NCBI RefSeq assembly: GCF_947623445.1
Contig: NC_135242.1
Span: 6,882,001 to 6,946,000 of the forward strand
Reading direction: 5' to 3'
DNA length: 64,000 bases
Source of the DNA: Clavelina lepadiformis
Taxonomy: Eukaryota; Chordata; Ascidiacea; Aplousobranchia; Clavelinidae
Shown here: positions 13,664 to 25,305 of the stretch, piece after piece
Layout: every line of letters starts with the position of its first letter
Position numbering within the stretch: the stretch's first letter is position 1
Made by a program: the position numbers and the translations under genes
Notes under the pieces: generated by a model
Told to the model about the DNA's origin: nothing
What the model saw: only the letters and a program-made list of their open reading frames with translations
Database searches by the model: none

Positions 13664-14155
13664 CAGGGGTGTCAAACTCAATCGCTATACAGGGGCCAAA
13701 ATTTATTTAACGCCGCGGGCCGTAAGGATAAAAGTTGATTGAACGTTTCGTGACAAGAGTGCATGAATTGGAAACAGGCAGCGATACAACACCAAATTTT
13801 TGATGTTTTTGACGATTTTTGACAGGGCTATTTTTGATTATTCTAGTCTTACATCATTATGTTTCATTCATCTCCTAGCAAAAGCATTAACGAATTAAGA
13901 AACAATAAAGAAAAAAACAGTCTAAATTACGAGCGTTGGAATAGATCGATTTATTCTATTGTATGATGGGGCAACTGTTGTATTGCTGTATTGTGCGATT
14001 TGTTATAATCTTGTTCTTGCTTGAAAAAAGTAAATTATACTGTACAATGATCTCGTGGGCCGGAAATAGTTCATTGTATAAAATAACATTGCGGGCCAAG
14101 TTTTATTGTAAAGCGGGCCGGATGTGGCCCGCGGGCCGGGAGCTTGACACGTATG
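13664..14155. mobile_element. hAT-type MITE (492 bp)
   Basis: The left terminus CAGGGGTGTCAAACTC matches the right terminus in reverse complement (CATACGTGTCAAGCTC). An exact 8-bp duplication GCCTAAGG flanks it (13656-13663 and 14156-14163). GC-rich subterminal words (GCGGGCC, GGCCCGC) occur near both ends. Terminal CAGGGGTGTCAAACT with 8-bp duplications is typical of widespread non-autonomous hAT elements in animals. There is no transposase ORF inside; the 83-codon ORF starting at 13963 merely crosses the element's right end. Confidence 0.9.
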
Positions 14156-14163
14156 GCCTAAGG

Positions 14164-17100
14164 CATACTAAAGTGACAAAATTTCAGAGAGCCCCTGATG
14201 GGATTTTCGATTAATTGCATTTTTAGTAATTCACTTTATAATAAGATAAACAAAGAAATTTGGCCTTTTTACAAGCACATACGGGGCCTAAAACCTTATA
14301 TTTTTATAAAAGTTTCAGTGACGACAAACGAAAAATCTTGAATAATGCGATTTCTGTGAAGAGGTTGAACTTTAACGTCATTTTTTATGAAATCCGGTTA
14401 GACCAATCAAAGACCAGCAGTACGGTCAGCGTCTTTTTTAGTGTGAGTTTACCCTGGCAGATGACGCTTTGAAAACTTTCAAGTCGCATGCATAAGTAAC
14501 GTGAAAATGTGCTGGATGAAAGATCTTTTGGTGTTAGTTGTAGTCTTTTCAATTCAAACCATTGCAAAAGTTTGAGATAAATGCGATTTTGTCAGGAATG
14601 TTATGAACTTGTATATACATATAGCTTAATTTAGGTGGTCACATGCAAAATTATTCGAGTATTTCCTTATTTAATTACTTCTCTTTGTACCAAAGGTATA
14701 AGTTACAGCAATAAAACAAACCAGGAAATTTGCGTTTTTTTGAAGTTTTTTTTTTAATCAGTTTTTAAAAAGCACATTAAATATTTTTGAAGGGTCTACT
14801 GACCCTTAATGAGAGGTTTAAAAAACATTTGATAAAAAGTTAGACAAACATCACTAGGTGAAAGAAAGGAGTAGTTAAAAATTATCTTGAATTGTATCGT
14901 TTATTTTTCTCTGTTAACTATGCGGAGCGAAAGTTAACTTGCTAACCGTTGTAGTTACAGCACAATAAAACACATGCTCACGAACAATAAACGAGCACGA
15001 AAGAGTGGCAAAACCCAAGGTCTTAAAACATGCAAGATAGCAATAATAGAATCATGCTATAAGATGGTAGGTTAGCATGGCCACCAAACCCACAAATGAT
15101 TTCTAAGTTTAACAAAGGCCAAAATATTTAAGGCCAAAATAACACAAACAACGAAACAACTAGGCTACACTGTTGGTAGATGTAGAGGACATGTTCCCTA
15201 ACATTAAAAACATGGTTATTGACAGCAGAAATTAATATATAAAGTGACATGATTTGATTAAAATGACAATGAATATCTTATGTGCACAACAAATGGATGG
15301 TTAAAGAAAACCAAAAAAAGAAACTCCATTCTAGGGACTGGAATCCCGTTTCTGTGGCCAAGAGAGGGCCCAACATTGGGGCCCACAAGTGCACCAAAAT
15401 ATAGACAGTACGAATCAAATAAAAAGTATAATATTGCCATTGGGAAATTATGCCTCTACATTCTCTTCAACTACGGTATTTGTGATGAATAGTGGATACG
15501 CCGACTATGGCGTATACACACTAGCGATTACGATATCTGTGCTACAGTAAGATATTACGATACACAATATGAGAAAAAAAGCAATGTCTCAAGTCAATTT
15601 TGTCCAAAGAACGTCTTTTCAGAGATCCTTGGTTTAGAATGATCACAGCCAGCAATGAGAAATACCCGGTATGATGATCATGTTAAATTTGACTGATGAT
15701 AGTGGAAGTTTTTTGGTTCAGGTAAAACATTCAAAAATTTAATACCAAGAAAGTTGGTCGTTTTTTCGGTTGGTGGTTGATCGTTTCTTCATAAACGATA
15801 CACGGTTCAAACCGCATTGCATTATACTCCAAAAGAACGGAAAAGATTAAGCTATGTTACAGGTTTTGTTCGTATCCAATAGGCTAGAACTTTCTTTTAG
15901 CTTAGCTCATGCAAGGTATTCATTTATTGTGCGAGTTAAGTGTTGGGATAAATTGAGTGTACGCATTGGCCAATGCTGTTTCATAATCGTTGTCGTCATT
16001 TTATAAGGAAGGGAATCGACACTCCAATCACAAACTGGTATGAAATCACGTGATTTGTCTGAAACAAGGCGGGTTCTAGTGTTGAAGACTTGCAGTTGCG
16101 GGTTGCTAAAGTGCTAGTTTATAGGGCATTATAAGGTATATGCTGTTGATTTTACGCATTTACGCTTTGCAGTCTTTGAGAAGTTAGGTCTATTCGACCG
16201 TGTTTTCATTTATGGGCAAAGCGAATGCCTCCATCCTCACAAGGCTGACTACTTTCATCTTTTAATGGAAAGTTTAGCTATAGCATATACTCAGCCTATA
16301 TAGTGTGTTGCATTTGTGTTTTTGTTAGCCCCCAGCTTTCAATCACATAGCGAATTAAAACTAATGCGGATTCATTTGGATCTGGCGAACTAGCACTCGC
16401 AATTTACTCAAATTGTTGGCCTGTGCGTCTGCAGCGTCTACCACAACAGTGAGGACTGTACGTAGAGCACCGGCACAGCGAGAATTGCTTTCTCTTCGCA
16501 CAATGCAGACCAGAGGGAGATATGACGCAATATAGGCCATTACAACATCTACCCAGGTAACCAGCAGTAGAACAGTATTTTGGAGGACGGTTTATGCTGG
16601 AATCACAGAATTTCTACATACACCTATCCTATAACGAGTCTGTGCTAGAATGTAACCTACGGCACCTGTGTAGAAAGAAAGTGTTGTGCGCCGGACGCAC
16701 AACGTAGCTATCTGGTGTAGCTTAAACTATAAGTTAAAGTTAAATGGAAAGAAGTTGTGAAAATTAGCTTCAAACCTACGATTTTTTTCGTGGCATGTAT
16801 ATTGACATTTGTACAGTACAGTAAGTACATCATTCTGTGATTGCATTTGGCAACACAAGAATACGTATTGTTGCACGCCAATATTGCGATATTGTATGGA
16901 GAGATTATGACCTATTAATTCCTTACCAGTCAAGCTTTCGTATACTGTATTAACTAAATCTCGAAGCTTGCGTGGATTTGTGTTGTACACTACATAATTA
17001 CACCCCATCGGGTGTCAAAAACTATGGAAGGTATCAGCATAGCAATAATTGCGTGTTTCCAACGAGTGTGTTCGCTGTTTGCTTGCTGACGTCTTAGTGC

Positions 17101-19736
17101 AGATTTATATTAGTGTTGACCGACATGAAATTGTTTTTTCAGTATTACAAGTCCAGTTTTGCTTATTAGAGGGCCGAAGTCAATGGCTGTTCTTGTGCTA
17201 GTGGTTTGTCAACTACTACATCGTTTATTTATCACCATTTTTCTGCTTCCAAGGTTTTATAAACATTGTTCTGAACTGTTTTGTTGTTGTTATCTGATTA
17301 AATGCGGTTAGCTTTAAGTTAAAGTTGTAAACGTTAGCATCCGTTCGTCAGTCTGTTGCTTTAGGTTAGGGCCTGGGCTACCGTGCAGCATGCGGTACGT
17401 AGATCGTGTCTGGAAGGGCTGCAGTGATCGACATAGATTGGTAAGTGCCTTTTATTTATTTTGATAACAGAAACGTTTCAATGGTTATGCAAATTTTTAA
17501 GCTGGCATTTGCAGTGATAGCAAAGGATACTCTGTTACTAAGGTTTTGCATAGGGCATAGCCTATTAAAAAAAAAAGTTTTATTTTTTATCTACCAAAGC
17601 GTCTGTTTTTCTGCCTCTGGAATTCTTGTTTGTCGTCCTGTTAGCTACATTACTCAAATGTTAGTGATGCAAGGAAAAGTAATTAAATTGGTACAGGAAT
17701 ATACTGTCCCTGGATTGTGATAGTTGCACGTTAATCTGTGTGTCTTCTGTCCCCCAAACAGACTGAAGCAAACAGTTAAACACTATGTTAAATAGTATGT
17801 TTCTCTTGTGTATGACTTTTTTAATTTTGGAAGAAGAGCATCTTTATTATTGATACTATGCTGGCCGGTAAATGCAGAATGTCATTTGACGATTCAGTTA
17901 TGCCATGTTAATTGTGACAAAAATCCTTTTTGATGGGGAAAAGAACTGCTTTATAAACTGTGGTAACTGCAACTGAGAAAGTTTAGAGTCTAACACATAA
18001 TTTCAGTGCAGGCGGATTACCGTTGCGAGTGCTTGAATCCATGTGAATAACATAACTCAACAAAACAGGAGCGCAGACTGGGCTGCTTTATAATTTGTAA
18101 TTTTAACTTAGATTGCTTGTAGCTAATATTTTACGAACGAGAGGACCGGCCTTAGCAAGCATGGGCAAGATTATGATTATAAGCACGGCCCTTACCGATT
18201 ATAACTAAATCGAATGTTTATAGATAGCGTTGTTAACATGTAACAGGTTGTGTTTAACCGGGGTAAAGGGCAGTGCAACTTTATCAAATAATAACGTCAT
18301 GGCGATATTAACCTACTTCAGTCAACGGATCGTAACAAAGATGCTTTGCAACCCAACAAGTGAAAAGAAAACTTTCGTGAGTAATTGTAAACGGCCGAAG
18401 CAATGAAAGTGAATTAAATACACGAATTAAAACAATGCAATTCCGGAATAGGACAAAAGTCTAGCAGAAAAATTTTTCCATCCAGAAGTTGGCGGGACAT
18501 TTAGTGGAATATGCTAGTCAAACAAATTAAATACTAACTTGATCTAATTTTAAAAATTTAGATTCGGAATTTTTTCTATTTGTAATAGATTTTTGAAAGC
18601 ACAGTTGACCACGTTAGAAACATATGGTACCTATGGCTTATGGTTTCTGCGACTCTTAAACATAGGCTTTGCAATTACCAGCCGTGGGTAGAAAGGTGTT
18701 TAAAAATGCTTGTCAGCTAAAGCGCGCTGCATAATTTCAAACCTGGTATAATCGTCTGTATGCTAAAATTCATTATGAACAGTATATTTCTATGTGCGCC
18801 ATTTTAAAGTACTGCGCTTACGTTGTTGAAGAATTAAATTCAATAGATGTTGCTGCCTTGTGATCTGTGCTGTACCCTTCTACAGACTTCCTGCATAACA
18901 ATTTTGTCCAATATTCCAGTAAATATATATTTTGTTAGTTTTTCTTAGTCGTAATATTCGCTTTACAATAAAACTGATAGAGCAAAAGCCCGCAACAACT
19001 TGTTTGAGAATATATTATTTGGAATTGCAATGCTCTTCTAGAGGTGAAAAACTTTTTGTGGTTGATTAAAACAAGAAAAAGTTTATGGATGTTGGCCATC
19101 ATGATGATGCAAGTAATCTCCTTAATGGCTGTGAGTTTGAGGGCAATTCCATAGCGCGGTAAAAGTTATACACCTATTTACACAGAACACATTACACGGA
19201 AAGTGTGCTTTGTTTCCTCAAAAATCTAAAAAGCAAATGACAGAGATTAGGACTTTCATAGAATATTGCAAAATACGTAGTAGGATACACTTGAAAATTG
19301 CTTCCAAGTGGATGTGTACGTAATATACTGTAAGATACAATCTCGATCTATGAGTAGACAAATTGGAAACGTTGAATCAGACTTCATATTTGTTACTTTC
19401 CTTTAATTTGCAACGGTAAGGAGTTAACTCATCGATTCAGACGACAACGCTATAATCCAAGAAATATTAGAGAGAGCTACTTGCAATGTTTTGTATGTAC
19501 TGTATATTTCGTATATACTGTAGAAAAAAAAACGTTTTCGTTTACTTTTCGATATTACTGTTCAAAGAAACATGCGTATTGCTCTGCTGCGTAGAAGCAA
19601 CGTTGAGACGGCTGACAAGATGGAAAACATCTGCTTTCTGGATTGTCCACAGTCTCTGTTAAGATCAAATTTTACTGCTATTAGCCTATTACAGTATAGT
19701 TTGCACAATATCAGACCATATCACTATAGCTTTTGA
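14164..19736. other. Intergenic stretch without a supported gene
   Basis: Only short ORFs occur, with no splice-linked coding exons that I can assemble. A perfect 8-bp stem (GTTGTGCG / CGCACAAC, 5-nt loop) lies at 16683-16703. A GT-AG-compatible donor at 17441 (TTG|GTAAGTGCC) follows a moderately GC-rich stretch and could end an untranslated first exon, but no partner exon is apparent. An ATTAAA on the - strand (plus 19402-19407) could serve gene A. Confidence 0.5.
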
Positions 19737-22700
19737 CTACGCCAAAGTATAACTTGCGTAACCCAGCTGCTGCTCGTGCTTGCCTGTACAGTCGGTTCCT
19801 ATGTATCCGTAAGGGCACCGGCATATCCCATTTCCATCGACATTAATACAAACTGCATTTCCTTGACAAGCTGGATCGCATGATATTACGCTTTGTCGCG
19901 CAGGTATCACAGGCAAACCTGTCGAAAGACCGTTTTCATAAAACCACACATGGACGATTTTTCATCTATATTAATATTTCTTAAAAACCGGAAAAATGTT
20001 TCAGCCGTCCTTAATATCGCCTTGGTAATTTATTGTGCTTACTTCGTGTAGGAACACATTGGTTACCGACTCTTTGGTACCCGACGAAGCATACACACGT
20101 TATAGGTCCGTTTGGAGGTGGATTTGGCACGCAGGTTCCAAAACTGCCACAGTTACAAGTATCAACTGAAGAAACAGCAAAACAATTTTACGAAACTTAT
20201 AAAAAATCAACAACTTTGGAAATATCGCATTGACTTATAATATTTTGTAAAGTTTGTTTGCTGCTTCAGAGGAACTAAAAGGCAATTAAGACTGCATTAA
20301 CTTGCTTACCTGGAATTGGATAGCATGTCACTCTTCCGTCGCCAACGAAACCGTCATTGCAAGCGCAGGTTTCTTCGCCACGACTGTCAATTATACATTC
20401 GGCATTTGCCAGGCAGCCACCGCATGGCAGTGCTGCAAGGGAGCACAACACAATAAATGCGACGTGCAAGGGGAAACCATGGTTTTAAGTGACATTAATT
20501 GTTGCTTCAATAATTTTATGTTTTGTTGTAAATACGAAAATGCTCAAAAATACCAATAAATATATGAAACGTCACAAACATAATATTGTAACGCGCACTC
20601 ACGTATCGCTTCGCAAATCCTGCCGTTGCCTTGGTAACCATCGTTGCAAGCACAAGTGATTCTTCCGAGATTACCTCGGTTACATGTTGCGAATTCACTG
20701 CAAACGCCACACGGATCAGCTACGAAATAAAGCAATACACGAATTAATTATATTATCTGCTACTCACTTCGGAAAAACACGTTCATGCGCACTTAATTTC
20801 TCTCACCTGTTGGTAAGAGCACACAGTTTGCTCCGTTTCCAGTGTAACCTGCGTTACAGCGACACGTTATGCCGCTTGGAAAGCAGGTTGCAAATGGACT
20901 GCATGCGTTGCAAGGATCCACTGTAAAATACAACGTTGGGCATTTAGCAGAAATGCTCCTTTAGAACAAAGTGTATAAGATGGGTGCAAAGGTACATACG
21001 AGTGCAAGTCCTGCCATTTCCAACGTAACCGCCATTACAAGTGCAAGTAATCCCGCCAAGCAATCCTCGGTTACATGTTGCAAACTCACTGCAAATGCCA
21101 CATGGATCAACTGCGAAACAAAGCAATGCACAATAATGAAATCTGTTACTCACTTCGAAAAAACATGTTCATGCGCACTAAATTTCTCTCACCTGTTGGT
21201 AAGAGCACACAGTTTGCTCCGTTTCCAGTGTAACCTGCGTTACAGCGACACGTTATGCCGCTTGGAAAGCAGGTTGCAAATGGACTGCATGCGTTGCAAG
21301 GATCCACTGTAAAATACAACGTTGGGCATTTAGCAGAAATGTTCCCTTAAAAGAAAGTGTATAAGATGGGGGCAAAGGTACATACGAGTGCAAGTCCTGC
21401 CATTTCCAATATAACCGTCATTACAAGTGCAAGTAATCCCGCTAAGCAATCCTCGGTTACATGTTGCGAATTGACTGCAAACGCCACACGGATCAGCTAC
21501 GAAATAAAGCAATGCGCAATTATAAAAAATGTTACTCACTTCGGAAAAACACGTTCATGCGCTCTTAATTTCTTTCTTTAGAACAAAGTGTATAAGATGG
21601 GGGCAAAGGTACATACGAGTGCAAGTCCTTCCATTTCCAACATAACCGTCATTACAAGTGCAAGTAATCCCGCCAAGCAATCCTTGGTTGCATGTTGCGA
21701 ATTGACTGCAAACGCCACACGGATCGGCTGTTAGAAAACACAAAATTAATGCTGTAAAAGTTGTACAGCAAAACAGGGAGCTGAGTACTAGAATATCATA
21801 CGTGTTGCGAACAATACGCAGTCAATTCCAGTCCCGGTGTAGCCTTCGCGACAGCGACATCTCACATCGCCAGTTAGATCGCATGTTGCAAATTCGCTGC
21901 AGATTAAGCAAGGATCAACTGCAAAAGATGTACTTATTTTATTTACCATGGAACGCATGTTTTTTTGGCGATTCTTAATAGAAGTGTAACAGTAGCTACA
22001 GTATAATATCACTTGCAAACAGGAATAATGTATTTAAAGGGAAAATTTAGCGTTAAAATCGTCAACACCGCGCAACGAAAAATAGTTTGTAGGTGATTTT
22101 TACTTCGAAACGTTTATCTAAAGTAAAAGGCAACCACGACATTCTGCATATATTTCTGCGACGCGTTATTGTAAGAACACTCTTCGCCCTGTCCATTTGT
22201 AAAGGGCATATAAAATATTAAGACTGTGCATGCAATTGCAAAATTGTGTGTTCTTCCCACGATCTTGGAACAGTATTTTCTTGAACGGCCTTTGGTTAGC
22301 TGCAGGGCGTGACAACCACGATTTAGCGCGGGTTTATATTTAACCAACTTCTCAGGTTGCGCATTACCGTGCTGTGATTGTCAACATAGTACTTTGCATT
22401 TGTAAAGCCTATACTCATTCAGTTTCATTTTTAGGCGTGACATGTAATTGAGAGATGGTCACGATGAATTGAAGTATGTTGACGTTGAAAATAATTGCCA
22501 TAGTGTTTATAAAGTAGTTTGATATGGCACCTAAACTTTATACAGCTATCCATGTGTTTTCTGATTTACGTTGTTTTCAGCCTCAAGTGCATGGCTGGCT
22601 GGTTTTGGCTTATGCAGTTAAAGCATCTGTGGCCTATAAACAATTTTGTTTATGTGATGTTGAGGTTGATGTGAAATATTACGTTAGCGCTATCAGTTTT

Positions 22701-25090
22701 GTAACTAATAAAGGTATTATCTGTATCGCAATACTTGGACATGGCGAGGCGCAAAGAAAATGCATACGGTATTTTTACAGAAAACAGCTGTTTAAATTGT
22801 ATAAAATCAAATGCGTTCGAGTTTGTTTTTCCATGTCGTTACCTGTTTGGGAACACCTACCTTGTACAGTACTTGTTTGTAAACGCGCAAATAATTTACA
22901 GTGAGTATGTTATTGTGGTGTGGTAAAATGAAATATTCCTTTGAAACTGGCTTTGTATACGTCTACGATGTTTGCCATGTTATGCTAAGGTTGACTTACA
23001 AGTCAATACGAAAATATTTTTTATGCAACCACTAATCAAAGTAGTCATAAGTGTTTTATTATATTAAAAAATATGCAGAGATGGTCTATCACCCAACGGC
23101 ATTGGGTTGCAGCATGTTTTTAAAAAAAGGCAAGCTTTACGTAAACAGAATACTTATAAGATATTATTCAGTAATTTTTGTATTACTGTAAGTAGTGTTA
23201 CGTTTTTAAGTTTATACAAATTCAGATTAATATACCTGTAGGTGGTGGAATAGTGACGACTCCTGCGTTATATAAAACAAAAGAGTTATTCAGTAACGTT
23301 TTTATACAATCGATGCACGGCTTTCTTATACATATTTCACAATATTATGAAGGACATCTAATGTATATACACCCGTGTTAGCAGTATGTGGTGGTGTTGA
23401 CGGGGTGGAAAATTGTCTTCTAATACCACAAAAACAAACTAGTTACACGAGCTTTGACGTGCAAGTGATCAATGGACTAGTTTTTCGTATTTGTCATTAT
23501 GAGATGGGTTTCAAAAGTAATCGTTAGTATCTATTTAGTGTTTTATTCTCTCAGAATGGTATATGGCGAGTAGTGCTTTTGTCGGTCACTTTACAATTGT
23601 TTGTAAACAGCAATAGAAGTACGGATGTTTACTTGGGCACTGGGCAGCGGAGACGCATCGAAAGCCGTTGAGAAAAGTGCCCACAGGGCATCCACAGCCA
23701 GGCGTGCAGACCGTTGGACAAACCGGTGGGTTAAACCTGTCTTCGCATCTCACTTGACACGGTGGGCAACGAGATGGTATCTGATTGGCCGGGCAACCTA
23801 TGACATCGTGGTTTAGAGATTTTCAAAGATTTCAAAACATATTTCATAGTTCGTATAACTATAGGTGTACAAACTTCACCGGTTTACTTATTTATTACAT
23901 AGAACGTGCTTTTACAAACAGGACGTGTGGTGCTTCGGTTGTCATAAATTGTAGTAACTTGCAGTTTAAATTGCACTTGAGCAAAAGTTTTACAATGCTG
24001 TTTGCAATATATGTAGAAGTAAGATTCTCACCTGGAGGTCTTGGTGTCACAATGGGCGGCTGCGTTACGCCTGGGCATATTAAAACGTTTAGTGTTAATA
24101 GAATTATTTGCTGTGAAATTTTCATTTTATTATGCAAGCGTTAAACTTAAATAGATTAATAACACTGTCGGCTATATACAAATTTTAATGTTTGAATTTG
24201 CCTAAATAAGCTATATCGTCATTTTTGCTGTACCTTAAAGTTGGTTATAATTTTCGACATTCAATTAAGTACTAAACCAGTTTTAAAGAACAAGCATTTG
24301 CTTTGTCCTACATAATGTTGTTCATTATGCATTTCATCAATGGTAATTCTTAACCAAACCGATAATGTCACCAAACTCAAAATATTTCATAAACAAACTC
24401 AACCTAATCAGGTATCTCAACAAAAGATATAAGATAATTTTAAGCAAAACCATTAATCTCGGAAATAATATGTTGAAAAGAGCATCATTTTTCATTGCTG
24501 TATATAGTGTATTAATCGACTTATTTGATGATACTGTATTTACATATATGTTCTAAATACCATATACCGTACTTGGGCATTGATCCGCTGTAACACAGCG
24601 CTTGCCGTCCATAAATGTCCCTACTGGGCAAGCACAGCCAGGCCGACATACCGATGGACACAATGGCGGGTTAAACCGATCTTCACATGGGACAGGACAA
24701 GGCGGGCATCGGGAGGGAATCTGATTAGCTGGACAACCTGTTCAAAACAAACAATAATTAAGACAGGTTTAGGGAAAAGCGGAAAACATTTTATGCTGGC
24801 TAGGATACAGGCCTACTTGACTTACACACATGTTTTGCATGAACAATGCGTAAAACTTTCTAGCTACAGTTAACATTATACTTACGGTGATTAGTCTGTC
24901 GTCGTCTCGGTCCCAGCAGTGTTATTAGAGAAAGTTGTGAAGCTTCAGCAGCGCTAATGTCGGGACTTAAACCGGTGAAAATTGAATCCAGAAAATCCAA
25001 ATTAAGATTAAGACCCTGACTTGAAACAATGGGTGCAAAAGACGCGCAGACCAAGGCCACAATGACACCTATTTGGACTATTTTACCCAT
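19737..25090 (-). CDS. Gene A: secreted protein, 2 TIL + 10 EGF-like domains
   Basis: Fifteen coding exons on the - strand (high to low): 24886-25090, 24573-24737, 24032-24070, 23633-23797, 23236-23262, 21802-21918, 21617-21727, 21386-21496, 21193-21306, 21000-21110, 20807-20920, 20603-20719, 20310-20432, 20043-20165 and 19737-19918. All junctions are phase 1, and the sum of 1,824 nt codes 607 residues. The start MGKIVQIG begins a signal peptide ending near VSSQG; the upstream ATG at 25183 probably lies in a 5'-UTR intron (GTATGT donor, CCAG acceptor at 25108-25110). Residues 18-68 are a Leu/Asp-rich segment. TIL domains with ten cysteines lie at 69-123 and 137-191, separated by short Pro/Thr linkers. 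Ten EGF-like domains follow (201-607), most of the form DPCxxCxxxATC...CxCxxGYxGNG...C. The protein is predicted extracellular. TIL domains often inhibit proteases or stabilise mucin-like proteins; its actual role is unknown. Confidence 0.85.
20761..21745 (-). repeat. 386-bp intragenic tandem duplication in gene A
   Basis: Three head-to-tail copies begin at 20761, 21147 and 21533, each with TACTCACTTC and exactly 386 bp apart. The first two each carry two EGF exons plus introns. The third has lost the central part, including one EGF exon, and is about 210 bp long. The EGF exons at 20807-20920 and 21193-21306 are identical base for base, including adjacent intron sequence, which implies very recent duplication or gene conversion. 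Confidence 0.9.
21919..23235 (-). other. Largest intron of gene A (1.3 kb)
   Basis: It separates the TIL part from the EGF part. The phases on both sides (1 and 1) join directly, giving PPTVDPC. Inside, a - strand TATATTTA/TATAAA-like word near plus 22333-22341 and a short ORF could reflect an internal promoter. No cysteine-rich exon or signal peptide follows it, so I annotate the stretch only as intron. Confidence 0.5.
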
Positions 25091-25297
25091 GCTCAATTCG
25101 GACGAAGCTGGACATAGACAAAAATAAGTTTTTTTATTAACAAGCACCGCTGCTTTTATTTCATTTCTAATCGCGACATACATCGTGTACCGTAGCTGCG
25201 TCGTTTCGCTGTTATGCTCAAACCTTTTCTTTCGATAGATAGATCTTACGCGACCGTTGTGGTCCTCGCCTCTTTTCCGATCCTGATCTATCTTGCA

Positions 25298-25305
25298 CTA
25301 TATAG
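25298..25305 (-). promoter_or_regulatory. Candidate TATA box of gene A
   Basis: CTATATAG lies about 210 bp upstream of the chosen ATG and about 100 bp upstream of the proposed 5'-UTR intron donor. GATA-type words (GATAGATAGATC, GATCTATC) lie next to it (25235-25292). The spacing is reasonable for a TATA promoter with a short leader exon, but this is pattern-based only. Confidence 0.4.

Noticed and set aside
20302..21581. + strand ORFs over the EGF exons of gene A
   Set aside because: They are shadows of the - strand exons; the repeated peptides simply reflect the 386-bp duplication.
22524..22904. 126-codon + strand ORF in the large intron of gene A
   Set aside because: No domain, no splice partners, composition typical of random AT-rich sequence.
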